A DNA stretch of 64,000 nt from Chinchilla lanigera (Eukaryota; Chordata; Mammalia; Rodentia; Chinchillidae): positions 12,193,024-12,257,023 of the forward strand of contig NW_004955447.1 of the NCBI RefSeq assembly GCF_000276665.1. The letters are read 5' to 3'. Below are positions 34,427-46,395 of this stretch, one piece after another. The notes under the pieces are model-generated. The model saw only the letters and a program-made list of their open reading frames with translations, had not been told where the DNA came from and ran no database searches. The position numbers and the translations under genes are program-made. Positions within the stretch are counted from its first letter, which is position 1. Each line of letters begins with the position of its first letter.

Positions 34427-37400
34427 TGTATAAATTGGAAGATAATTGTGAAAATATTGAATGGAAAAGAAATCCTAAATAAAAATAAGTCAGTGTAAAA
34501 TGCTACTTAACTGTCAGTAGCAGTGTATTGTTAAAAATATATATACATATATGTAGAGAGAGAGATTTCATGTGAGCACATGAAATGCAGCTACTTGCGT
34601 TTAATCAATCTTGACAATAAATTTGTTTTTATTTGTTTTTACTTTCAATTCATGAGTATGGTTTTGAACTTGAGGCTTGTTGCAAAGAATATTAAGGTAA
34701 AACAGAAAAAGAAATTGCACATTGAGATGTCCACAGAATAAAATGAGCAATGTTTTAGAACTGAGGACATTATGTATGTACATATGAAAACCAAAATGGA
34801 AAAAAATCCTAATTCCTATTTTACCTTTAGCATGTGAAGATATAACCCTAAAAGATATCCACCTCTCCCTGAAGCATATCAGCATGTACACCCTGGTTTT
34901 TCCACCACTGTAACATCAGAACAACCTCTTAAGGGCTGTGTATCTGTGTGTGTGTATTACTTGCATTTATTTATTCAAAGTGATTTTATTATATTCCTTA
35001 TACAACGTTTGAGTTGCACATGTATTACAAACAACCTCACACAAAGACATGTACACATGCATATCAATTTCTTTTAATCCTGTTAGGGAATTTCAAACAT
35101 ATTATTATCTATTTTATTCATAGAAACATTTTGATATCTTTATTAATGTTAATCATTTGTGTATACCAAACTATTTCCCTTCTATAAGACTGTCAGATAT
35201 TTTTTAACTAGAGTAAAATATTCATCTGTACTACCTTTTTTCTATACTTTTAAAAACCTATTACTTCCTTTATTCTTCTGGATATAAACTTTCTGCCATA
35301 GATCTCAAAATCTCACTATCTTTATAAACTTGGTAATTTATGAGATTTTTGTTTCCCTTTTGCTCAGTTCATGTACCTGAAAACAAATCCTATGTCTTGT
35401 TCCTATTTGACCTGATGATTAGAATATTATCAGAAGACCAAAGTGGGAGACATAAAGTTAAACACAGCCAGTAGAGTATGTCTGCTTTATATTTTTTCCA
35501 GTATGTACGTGTGTGTCCTTTTGTGTCTGGTTTATCCAGTGTACTTGATTATATGCTATATTATACGATTCAATGTCTGAAGTTTTTCTCATCAAATAGT
35601 TATTAAACTATTATTTGAGTGAATAGACTTTGAGTCCTTTTTAGTAAGATCCAGGCTTAAATTTGCAGGTCTGAGGCCTAATCAATACAGCGCTAAATGC
35701 TCCATTAATCCTCCCCCACTCCTCCCTTCTCTCATCCTTCCAGAGTTTGGTTGTTGTTACCTCACAGCAGATCATTGATTTTTTAAGGCAAGAGCTTCAA
35801 AAGCTTATCACTGATTTTTTCCTTTCTCTCAAATGCAAGACCCAATCAAGGTTTGAAGCATAGTCCTCATTTCTGATTACCTAAAATGGATCATTCAGAA
35901 ATCTAATTTAATGAACAAAGAGTGAGGGGGAAAAAGAAAGAAAAAAAAGGAAAAAACCTTTAGTCACAACATGTTCAAATAGGAATACTTGACAGGGTTT
36001 ACTGTAATTGGTATTATAATTTGAAGCAATTCTTGGACACCCAAACATACAAGCTTTCTGGAGAAATTTAAATACTTTCCTTGTGTGTTTAGCAACATGG
36101 AACATGATTAAACATATCTATTTACAAACATGTTGACAATTATAAATACGTATAAATATTTTATCAACTAAAGCTTATAGATGTTGGAATAAAAACTAGC
36201 AATTGTGTGGGAGTCTATGATTTACATTAGTTCTGACTTAGAATTTATATGAGCAAAAGGACAATTTATTTCTAGTCCTTCCCATGTAAATGGGAAAGAT
36301 AGGCTATTGATTACTTTGTTTCACTCATACCAAATTTCTAGTAATGTTGTATGAATTAAGAAAATTTTTTGCACGTAAATATGGCATGTAACCCAAATAC
36401 ACACTGAATGATCAAATTAAATAAATTTTACAGTAAAAAGATACTTTGCCATTAATCTATTTCTATATACTGCCAATCTTTGAACATATTTATCCCATTT
36501 TCTTTCACGGTCAGTCTCTGAAGCAAGTTCTGAAAGCTCTTGGTCGTGTGGTTAGGAGCTTTGATTAAAAAGAATGTAGCGAATACTGCTACCATCCAAA
36601 GGAAAAGGCAGTCTTCTATAAACACTCCCGAGTGTCCTGTGTCTCATTCACCTGAGGCAGTGCCTCACACAATGCCGCTGCGGGGCATTCCCCAAAGTCA
36701 AAGTGACTGTGGAAGGTAAATGTTTTGAGTCAGTTGATGATATCAAGGCAGGCACTGCAGAGGAAATAAAAACACAAAAAACGAACTTCAAAGGGAGGGG
36801 TTACGAATGTTCAAAGTGAAGAGCAAGTTTATAGTCAATCAAACGGGTATCAGTGGACATATATTTTACTATAATACATTTAAAACAATAAACACCATCT
36901 TTATTGATCATCCCTTGTATTTTATTTACAATTTTTTTTTCTAATTTAATACCTTCACGTTGCCTATTGCACATTGTAGTAATGACAATTATGGCTAATA
37001 AATATAAAACTTGTCAATTATTGATGTTTTAAAAGGATGAATTGTGTGAATTTGTAGCAATGCTTAGTAGAAGTTTTTCTGAAAATTTTCTATTATAAAC
37101 ACAATGCAATCCAGTTTTAATTGGATACAGCCCAGAGGCTTGAAGGTTAAGGCTGGAGCTATGTATCTGGATACAGAGACAAAAATGAAAATATATTTCC
37201 TACTTGCATTGAAGGCTCCTGCACAATTTGGGATAAGCCCTTGTTCTTACCTTTGCTAATGTAGATTACAGAGAGCTTCTTCTTCAGTGGCCACAAGCAT
37301 CATACTTTTCAACCAAAGAAGCAAAGGCAAGGGAAGGAAATGCACTAGTGGTAAACCATGTTGGCCTGGGGTTGACAGGGACAAAAGGGAAAGTCGTGAT

Positions 37401-37651
37401 GGATAGTGATTGCTAGTTGATGTGATGGGAATCTCCTCACCAGGGCCATTTTGCAGCCAATGATTTAACTAACTTTCAAATTCTGAAAAACTTTCTTATC
37501 AGATACTGGGAGCCGGGCAAAGGTAGTCCCCACATACCAGTAAATGGGGATCACTTTTTGTCAATATGCATTAAAATATGAGCATGAGTTAAGATTTTTA
37601 TTTTAACTATAAATTATTCATAGTCTAGTTCTCTATAAGCCTTTTGTATTG

Positions 37652-37654
<3 letters not shown>

Positions 37655-37688
<34 letters not shown>

Positions 37689-37692
37689 ACAC
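37655..37692 (+). repeat. (CA)n microsatellite
   Basis: About 14 CA dinucleotides, then one T-substituted unit and further CA units. Confidence 0.95.
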
Positions 37693-38256
37693 AGTCACAT
37701 AGACTGTTTGGCTTTTTTCAGCTATATAACTAAAGCAATCAGCTCTACAACCTTCTTGAATACTCTTATTGTAGGTTAAGGAAAGAGGAAATAGATAATG
37801 GCTATCATTAGTAGCTTTTCATCAAGCTACTGTTTCAGCAAAGTAATAAAGATATGTTTCCCCCGCTTGCTTTTCTTGGTCCTATGGGCATCCTGAATGG
37901 TTTATTACCTGCATTTAAATTTCTAATATTTTAGTAGTTACGTTACTAGTAGTACTCAGGTTTATATGCCTTAAAATCTTTAGAATGTTAAGTACAGAGA
38001 TAATTATACTCACTTTCAGCCATGGCCGATCAACATGAAAGTAATCAATCACATTACGATATCAATTGTAAATTTTAATGTTACCTCTACATTAAAACTA
38101 GTTCAAGCTTAGTGTTTTATGAGTATAAATTATTTTATACTAATCTAGCTCATTAGCGAATCTTGGGAGTACTCAAAACTCAGAACTGATGCAGAGGTTT
38201 GTAGTTATTGGTAATCTTGACAGTGGAGCCACAGAAATTTGAAAATTCAGTGCATT

Positions 38257-38338
38257 GGGGCTGGGGATCTAGCTCAGTGGCATAAGCGCTTGCCTGGCAA
38301 GCCTGAGGTCATGAGTTCGATTCCCGGTACCAAAAAAA
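38257..38338 (+). mobile_element. ID-type SINE, first of a tandem pair
   Basis: GGGGCTGGGGATCTAGCTCA start, B box-like GAGTTCGATTCC, and a GGTACC 3' motif running straight into an A/G-rich linker. It is followed 13 bases later by a second copy in the same orientation. The left target-site duplication of the whole pair is AAAATTCAGTGCATT (38242-38256). Confidence 0.9.
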
Positions 38339-38345
38339 GAAAAGA

Positions 38346-38472
38346 GGGGCTGAGGATTTAGCTCAGCGGCACCACGCCTGCCTGGCAAGTGCAAGGCCTT
38401 AAATTCGATTCCTGGTACTGGGGAAAAAAAATCCAAAAATAAAAAAAAAAAAAGAAAGAAAGAAAAGAAAAT
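38346..38472 (+). mobile_element. ID-type SINE, second of a tandem pair
   Basis: GGGGCTGAGGATTTAGCTCA start, an altered B box region (AAATTCGATTCC) and a GGTACTGGGG end with a long, impure A tail. It is flanked on the right by AAAATTCAGCACATT (38473-38487), which matches the duplication left of the first copy with two changes. No duplication separates the two SINEs, so the pair may have inserted as one unit. Confidence 0.9.
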
Positions 38473-38487
38473 AAAATTCAGCACATT

Positions 38488-39895
38488 GAAGGCTCACAAA
38501 TGAGTTTTCCTGGCATTACAAAATATGGAACACATTGAGTTAATTGCTGTCCAATCTGAAGAAGGGTTTCAGACAATGACAGAATTCTGGTCCGGCCAGT
38601 ACCACGGTAGTGTCCGCTCCGCTTCTCCACACTGGTGGCTTCGGACGCGTTCATGCAGCTCCCCTTCCGCCTTCAGCCGCGCTTTGATGTAGAAGTAAAA
38701 AGTGATGTCAAGGTTTATGGCTTCAGAAATGGAAAATTGGATCAGAATTTAACTTTCAAAAATATGCTTTCCCACATTTGTACTTATAAAGTAGCATGTC
38801 AGTTAAATATTTGAAGGTTTAAAAGTTGGGTAATAACAGTCTTTAATCTGTTCTAAACATTCAAATTGTGTAGGCCGCTATTTCAGGATTCTAATTTGCT
38901 GATTTAGCATTCTTTAAAGTAAATGAGCCAATCATTAAGAATTACTGTACAAATGAATTGCTCCCCTTTCAATGTTGTAAACGCATTTTATTCTACTCTA
39001 CCAGCACTTATAATTCTCACTTTACAATTATTTCCTTCTTAGAAGCACAAGTAAGCTACCTTCTATATTTGTGGAACTAACATTCCAACTTATTATGTCA
39101 GAAATAGATGAGCAGACTTCGAATTCTAGCTTGAACATGTCAGGATCTTACAAACTGTCATTCGTCCCTAAAACAAGAAAAAGGTGGAATTGCTGAAAAT
39201 TAATGATATTTTTATACCTATCAGAAATCCAGGGTTCTGCGTTAATTTATACCACAAAAATTTGGAGAAATGAACATACTGAAGCTAGGAAAATTATAAC
39301 ACATGTCAAAAAGCAAAGAAAAACAGTCTGAGCAAAAACGTAGTCGCTAGAATCAGATCAAAACCGGCCTCGCGTGTTGACAGTGCCAGGCAAGCACGTT
39401 ATAACAACACTGCCTTTTAAGGGCTCTATGTGAGGAAAATAAAAAAAACTCCACTCCTCAGCCCTGGGTTGCTCCAATCCTTCTCATTCGCTGTATTTGG
39501 ATCTGACTTTTGGAGACTGGGACAGGGGCCCTGAGCTCCTGAAGCGTTCCATGAGTGTGTACGCCTCAGGCTGCCGGCAGAGTGGTCCCTCTTTGTTAAG
39601 ATAGTCTGTAGTAGACATGTATGCATGGTGCATGTCTCTTTCTATTCTGGAAGACTAGATTCAGAGAAACTAATATTAGATTAATCCCCAGTGTATAACT
39701 CCAAAGCTAAAACCCAAAAACTCTGGGTACAAAGGCTACGGTGAGCCCCGGGCTAGCAAATAGTCCCTACGTGATGGCCTGCATTACTACTATAAAGAAC
39801 TGAGTGTGTTTTGGCACTTTGATTAGAGAAGACACGTACAAGTTTCAACCTGGCTTCAATCCTTTTCCACATGTATCCTTTCTTCATGGCTAATG
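38488..39895. other. Unassigned stretch with a CpG-rich patch
   Basis: A CpG-rich patch lies at about 38585-38700 (GTCCGCTCCGCTTCTCC, CTTCGGACGCGTTCATGC). On the minus strand it is open for about 59 codons without an ATG, ending before 38575. Another GC-richer piece lies at about 39340-39610 with a 66-codon minus frame. I recognise neither. Confidence 0.35.
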
Positions 39896-40063
39896 TATTT
39901 TATTTATTTATTTATCTAGTCTTTTCGAGACAGAGTTTTGCTATGCAGTTCAGGTTGACCTTGAACTTAATATGTAGCCTAGGCTGGCCTCAAACTCACA
40001 GCGATCCTCCTGCTTCAGCCTCCCAAGTGCTGGAATTACAGGTATGTATCGCCACAGCAGGCC
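39896..40063 (-). mobile_element. B1-like SINE, minus strand
   Basis: A T-rich (TTTA)n tail is followed by TTCGAGACAGAGTTTTGCTA, GCCTAGGCTGGCCTCAAACT, GCGATCCTCCTGCTTCAGCC and TCCCAAGTGCTGGAATTACA. It is the clearest B1-type copy in the window and relatively little diverged. Confidence 0.93.
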
Positions 40064-40094
40064 TCTTCCTTCCTGATTTCTCAACATTCTTCCA

Positions 40095-40535
40095 GTGTAT
40101 GACATGGTTCATTGTATGGGTCAATTTAACCATGCCTGGGGGTGCCCAGATTAAATACTTCTGGCTATGTCTCTGAGGTGAAGGTGTTTCCACATGTGAC
40201 TGACTTTTGAATTGATGGACTCATAATAAAGTAGAATGCCTTTCTAATGCAGGTGAACATCATCTAAGACTGGAGGATCTGAATAGAACAAAAATGTTCA
40301 ATGCTTTTCTTCTGCCTGCTTTCTTGACTTGAGAACCTTGAGCTGGTCTTTATCCTATTGGCTCTGATCAGTTCTTAAGACTTTGGACTCACATAAAAGT
40401 ATGACACCAACTTTCCTAGGTGTCTAGCTTGTAAAACTTCTCACCTCTATTACTGCATGAGTTACTTCCTCATAATAAATCATTCCTATAAATTATATTG
40501 TTTCTGCTTCCCTGGGGAACCATGACTAGCTTACT
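40095..40535 (+). mobile_element. Ancient LTR (ERVL/MaLR-type, MLT2-like)
   Basis: Ordered motifs are GAGGTGAAGGTGTTTCCAC, GAATTGATGGACTCATAATA, GATCTGAATAGAACAAAAAT, TCTAGCTTGTAAAACTTCTC, CTCATAATAAATCATTCC and TTTCTGCTTCCCTGGGGAAC followed by CATGACTAG. They match the 3' half of an old mammalian LTR that ends ...GTTTCTCTGGAGAACCCTGACTAA. The family name is from memory. No internal retroviral region is present. Confidence 0.55.
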
Positions 40536-43500
40536 GTTATAAACTCTAACCAAGCATACAAGCACATAACAGTTTTCAATGTATGTATTACTTGAATGCC
40601 AGAATAATTATAGTGAATCATCAAGTCTAAGACAGCCTTGGAATTAACATTGACCCTAATTGTAAGAACTTATATACGTTCTTTGGCTTATTAGTCTGGT
40701 TTTCAGCCTATATATGATAACTAACTTTTTAAGATCTTACAAGATAAATAAATGTATCCAATGTTGGAGTGTTACAAAGGTGGAGGAAAGCCAAAAAATA
40801 ATTGAAATGTATTATGTAAGCACACCAATTCCTCACAGTGAGTGCAATAAATAAACAAACTAGATGAGTGAGAATAGGGTGGAGATGAAAACTGAAAAAA
40901 TAAAGGATTGTTAAAAATTATGTTATTTTTTACTTTGTCATATTTTTTCTCATTGCTTTATTTTATATTTCTAATTTCTTAATACATGTGTATAGTATAT
41001 AGTGCTTGTACTCCTTGTGAGGAGTTGGTGTATGTACATAATACATCTAAAGTAACAGAAAAGAAAAATATCTTCACCTAGTTCACCAGTAGACTTCAGG
41101 AAGATGAGGAAAATATCAGTGAAAGGAAGATGTGTCCACAAAATGTCCCAAATGTAAACACTCACGCACACACAGATACAAGGGAGAGAAAATATTTGAA
41201 GGAGTAGGTGAAGGGCACACATGATTTCTCAAAGATGAGACGCATGTAGAATGTTCCATGTTACTTAGTTTGGAAATAATGTTCTAAAAAGTCATGAATG
41301 AGACCACAAATGCCCTCTTTTACTATGATACGCATGTAATTATCTAGGACTGCCTTAAATATGAGCTTGGATTTACAGAAGTCCTTTCAATGTGGAAAAT
41401 TATTTTTAAAAATTTTACAGGCATTCTTTCATAAGTTCTCACGTATAACACCTTCCATACAAGCTGCCCTATAACTTGAAAACTTAATAACTGTAATTGT
41501 TATTAAAATCAGGGCACAGACTGACCCAGGAGACTGAAACAAAACTTAAACAGAGTTACTCATTTCTAGACACCGACATTTGAATGCAAGACTTGTAATG
41601 TTTTTATTTTTATATCTCCAATTTGTGGTACAGAGTTCACAGAGTGATTTACACATTTAAATATGTAAGAGAAAAAGTGAGTGATACATTTCCTAAAGAG
41701 TTCAGAGAAAATAAAGTTTTAAATTTTAAAGGTGTGCTTCCATTTCCACTAGCTTTTAAGTCATTGACCTTCCTCATTCACGTGCAGATGAGCTTCCAGT
41801 GTGGCTACAATGACTTGCTGCTCCTGAGCTGATTCATGTGAAAAGAACCAGCAAAGTCTGATAACTATTGTTATACTGTTTCAAACAAAAATTGCTTTTT
41901 TTGTTAAGTAATATTGTCCTTGTCTGCATTAGCTCAAAAATCTTAGAAATCAAACACAGCAATTTAATCGTGGGGTTAGATAATCTTACTAAAAGCAATC
42001 TAAAAGCACAGCAGTCTTGCAAAAGCAAATAATTTGTGTCCAAATTTTGCAATCACCTATCGTTATCATTAATCCAGTGTAACAATCCTTTGTGATATTT
42101 GGTTTTGCACTGCCTGGATAATTGGAATTTCTGAATCTGAAACCATAGCGAGATTCATGGTAAGAATGAGGATCTTGGAGAGGATGTGTTCATAGCAGGC
42201 ATAGAAGTGCTGGCTTGCACAGGAGACTGAAGAGGAGATTTCCATGGGAGAGGAGGAAGGAAGAAAGAGTTGACCCAGGTGAGCTCAAGTTGTAGGTCAC
42301 GCAGGCATGGAAAACGGAATGCAAATGACTTTTACCTTTTGGAAAATGATATCAAAACACAGAACAGCACAAAAAGCCTTCAATAACTTTCCAGTACAAT
42401 ATTCTATGCCATAAAATAAAAACAGTAATGATATCCATTGAGCTTTGGCTCGCTCTATTCAAATTCATGGCAACACTTACCAGAGTGAGACTCAAGTTCA
42501 GGGAATAAATATGAGTGTGTGCGTGTGTACTATACTTGTACATTAATCTCTATGTGTTTAAATATGTATTGGATTTTCAAATAATATAATCTTTTATAAA
42601 TTATGATCAAATATATGTCGAATTCTTTTCTTGAATTTTCACTTGGCACAAAAAATCAAATTTCACTTTCCCTACATTCCTTTCTGGCTCATCATATTAA
42701 TGTATATTGATATAATTAAGTACTCAACATTATAATATTTTTCTTGCATCTTATGTTAATAGTTACACAATGAAGACCATTGTAAAACATATCTATATAT
42801 ATATATGTCATATGTTGCTTTCTAAATATATTGGTTGCTATGCAAGAGATTCTGTTTTAAATGGAAATGATCTACATTCTAAAATAAACAGTGTAGTGTA
42901 ATGTTTTCTAACATAGAGTCCAGGGCCAGATAAAGGTAATGTCACATGAGAAAATCAGAGATTCTTTTAGATCCATTCCCGGTGTGCGCCAGGAAAGCAG
43001 GCTCATGGAGACTATTATTTGCATAAAGAAGCCCTGAGAATGTTCTGTTTCCACTTTAACAAATTATGACGCCCTGAGCTTTATTTTCCCAGTACCTCCC
43101 TTGACATGTACACACATCATCACAAATGCTCACAGAGTCATTTCCTGGTTCCTCAGAATGATTAGAGTGTAAGTGAATTTCTCTTTTTCTTTCTCTTTTT
43201 CTCTTTCTCTTTTTCTCTTTCTCTTTTTCCTTTATGGATTATTTGCCTTTTTCTGTTACCTCTTGCTAAATAATGTTGGAATTTGAATTTGTTCCTGAAA
43301 GGTATTGAAGAAAAACTTCTCACGTTAAAACAATGAACTCCTTGGAAAGAGATTATCTGTGAACAAAAACAGCATATACTAAATTTAGAAGTTCATAAAA
43401 CAGTGTCACTGAACAATCAGATTGCCATTTATTTCATTTGAGTATTTATAAAATCCACTTCTGAATAAAATTAAATCAATTGAAACTTTTGCAAACATTT

Positions 43501-43724
43501 TGTATTGCACATAGAAAAATAGAGCCCAATGAGATATATAGCTTACTTATGTAATATTTTCTTACAGGATTCTGTAGCATTGATTGATTTGAGTTGTCTC
43601 TTAGTGGGGCATTTGTAACAGGAGTGATTAAAAAGGGATTGCTGATAAGATGAGATCTCAGTTATTGATTCTTTGAAGTATTTCCTGTCCAGTTTGGTTT
43701 GTACTCATGAACTCTCAGTGTGAA
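40536..43724. other. Unassigned stretch; pyrimidine tract near its right end
   Basis: No supported gene. A TA tract lies near 42790. The segment at 42940-43110 has mixed composition and an octamer-like ATTTGCATA; it may be a noncoding regulatory sequence, with little to support this. Confidence 0.4.
43181..43229 (+). repeat. Polypyrimidine minisatellite, unit about 14 bp
   Basis: Repeats of TTTCTCTTTTTCTC with only C and T on the plus strand. The arrangement approaches mirror symmetry, the sequence class that can form triplex (H-DNA). Confidence 0.85.
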
Positions 43725-44174
43725 GATTACTAAAAAAAACTAGGATTAGAGGTCTCATTTGACCCAGCTATTCCCCTTCTGAGTATTTTTCCAGAAGAAT
43801 TGAAAACATCATACCAGAGTGAAATATGTGCACATAACAATACAATTTGTGGTAGCTAAATCTTGGAGACAGCCCAAATGCCCCTCAACCCAGGAATGGA
43901 TTAAAAAGATGTATTTTTATACAATGGAGTACTACTCAGCTATAAAGAAGGATAAACTTGAGGCTTTTATAGGTAAATGAGTGTAACTAGAGATCATAAT
44001 CATAAGTGAAATAAATCAGACCCACATGTGTAAACATTGTATGGTCTCCCTAGTGTAAGCAACATGATAGAGTAAATAATGTTCAAAAAATACAATAGAT
44101 ATGAGGAAAGGGAAAGAAACCACTCAAAAGGAAAGAACAACTGGGATGGGAGAAAGGAGAAAAGAAGGAAGAGA

Positions 44175-44180
<6 letters not shown>
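43725..44180 (+). mobile_element. L1 3'-end fragment, plus strand
   Basis: Landmarks are CATTTGACCCAGCTATTCCC, CTTGGAGACAGCCCAAATGC, ACAATGGAGTACTACTCAGC, TATAAAGAAGGATAAACTTG and AAGTGAAATAAATCAGACCC, followed by a G/A-rich 3' UTR stretch and a TA tract. It corresponds to the same L1 region as the fragment at 33.5-33.9 kb, in the same orientation, and is strongly 5'-truncated. Confidence 0.87.
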
Positions 44181-44207
<27 letters not shown>

Positions 44208-44225
44208 AAATATATATATATATCT
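44176..44225 (+). repeat. (TA)n microsatellite at an L1 end
   Basis: Two TA runs separated by ACACATAAAA, directly after the L1 3' UTR. Confidence 0.9.
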
Positions 44226-45999
44226 GATAGTTAAGATCATTGCAATACTATTTCTATTGGCTCATTGAAAGGAACACTTCGTGCTTATACTGTTTGACCA
44301 ATTTTGCATGCCTGTATCAGGTAATCTGAGAAATTACTTTCAAGATAACAATAAGTAATATAATAGCCATTGTTAATTTCTTATCATCATGTTTTGAAAT
44401 TTTGTATCCTTTTTATTTTTTTTTAAATTCTCTTTAAAATAAGAAAAAAGAGAGAGATTGATGAATCCTAGCTCTTGTCTTCGGTCACCGGTCTTTCCAT
44501 TCTTCAGGGAGGAGAAACACCCTGTCAGGAATTCCCTAATTGTTTCTCCCCAGCAGATTTTTTTCCTCTTCTCTCACTGCAGCTCACACCCCTCAATCTG
44601 CACCCATATCATTTCCACCCAGATGGGGATCTCCATGGTTTCTAAGATGCTCCATTTCTAGTTCTCTCAACTCATTTCTTTCTATTACAGTTTTATGCAA
44701 GCCATTTATGTTAAAATATGGTTACCATTTCTTCCACATTTAATTAAAAAGTGACTAATTTTTAGGGCTTAATTTAATGTCAATTCAATGGGAAGACTAT
44801 GTTTATGCTACACACACTGGATAGAACTCTTTTTATTGGGGCACAAGTTGCTCTATATATTCTGTCATCCTTGTACCGATCATCCTAAATTCTCAGTGTG
44901 TATTGCACAAAACCTTAGACTGCAAAGTCTGCTGATGGCAGAAGTGACAAGTCCAGCTTGTCTCTATTTTATTTCTTATTGTTCTGCTGGCATCTTTCAT
45001 CTTTACAAACACAGTATGTGATTACTGAACAAATGAAGCAAGGAGAGAAGAAAAGCATAGGGATTTAGCTTGGGAATGTATGAGAGTAAATTGTGAGCAC
45101 TGTAAAATTCAAAATATGATCTAAAGAAAAATCACTTTATAATTCATGTTGATATTCAATTTAATTAATGGAATTCTGATAGAAACAAGTTTAACCTTCT
45201 TTTACTGGTGAAATATTAAAAGTTTTTAGTCATTTTCTGAAATAAAAACTAATTTTATTCACCTCGGCTCACATTTTTCTTCGGCTTTTATTTTCCAAGT
45301 TCCCCTGCTTGTCTTCTTGATGTCTCTATGTGAATTACGTTCTGGTGTCCCAGTGCTCATGGCTTGTGATATGAGATGAACACAGACGTCAGCTTAGGCA
45401 CTTTCTTTTATGTTTAAAGCATGCTCTTAATACCAACTTCTTCCAACTATTATTATTTTTTGATCCATCATGAAAATGATTTTCAATAGAAAGAGACAAA
45501 ATAAAACTTACTGGAAGTAGTTCCTGATCAGTTCACTTATTTCCTCCTTTCTCTGTGTGGTCTTTGCTACTTTAGATTTCTCAAGATGAGTTGTATAGGA
45601 AGTGCCTAAGGAATAATAAAAATCAATGAAATCAAAACATAGCACGTTTCTAAGTCAGTATAATGCTACATGCAAATCCACTGTTATCTCATTTATTCAT
45701 AAACAAATGTACTCATCCAATGTACAGTACATAGTGAACTCTATTCCAGTAGTAAATTCTTTGACTGAAGCTAAAATCATTGGTTTACAGAATAAGAATG
45801 TAGTGACATATCAACTTCCTTTCTTCCTTTCATCTATAAACAATTATCTACGTAAGATCACAATAATCGTTTTTAAATTAGTTTGATCCACTACTTTTAG
45901 AAAAATGGGCAAACTATTTAAAAAAGAACTGCCCAATATCCTCAGTGATCAGATTTCTACAAGGCTCCAGCACAATCATAGACTGATCCTCTAATTGCC
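44226..45999. other. Unassigned stretch
   Basis: No supported gene. Two strong polypyrimidine-AG strings (TTCTCTCACTGCAG ending at 44582, and TTTCTTTCTATTACAG ending near 44690) resemble splice acceptors, but no matching donor or conserved frame follows. Confidence 0.4.
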
Positions 46000-46395
46000 T
46001 GATGTTTCTAGCAACATCACCTTCTTTCTGCTCTTCAAAGCAGGCCAAGACAGCTTCTTGGCCTTCAGCCACCCTATTTCATGTACCTGGAGGAGCCTGC
46101 TCCGGATCACTGAATGGATGCCCACTCTTTATCTTTTACTTTGTTTTCTAAAATTGTCCCTCTTAACAAGTATCATCTTTGACCAACCAGACTAGAAATT
46201 CCACCTCAAATTATTATCTGTTCTCACATGCATGTTCTTCCTAGCATTAATCTTCACCTCTAGTTATTTTGCTTCTTATCCATTATTTCTTTATAGAAAT
46301 TCCCCTGTATGTTCTATAATGGAAGTTTAGTTATTTGTATATCTCCAGCGATTAGAGCAGTGCTGCATGAATTAATAAATGAATAAGTGTAATTA
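46000..46395 (+). repeat. L2 (LINE2) 3'-end fragment
   Basis: The stretch ends TATCTCCAGCGATTAGAGCA, GTGCTGCATGAATTAATAAA, TGAATAAGTG. This parallels the L2 3' end (ATCCCAGCGCCTAGAACAGT, GCCTGGCACAT..., AATAAATGAATGAAT). Upstream, AAGCAGGCCAAGACAGCTTC and the C/T-rich middle are compatible with L2. It is ancient, non-coding and not active. Confidence 0.55.

Larger units (their letters stand above)
34031..38256. other. Long unassigned stretch with minor repeats
   Basis: Mostly AT-rich, no supported gene. It contains a tandem duplication at about 34365-34426, an A/G-rich run at about 35917-35957, a (CA)n microsatellite at 37655-37690, and a slightly GC-richer patch at about 36560-36720 that I cannot assign. 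Confidence 0.4.

Noticed and set aside
39871..40193. Frames of 101 and 65 codons on opposite strands
   Set aside because: They run through a B1-like SINE; B1 and Alu sequences often create such frames.
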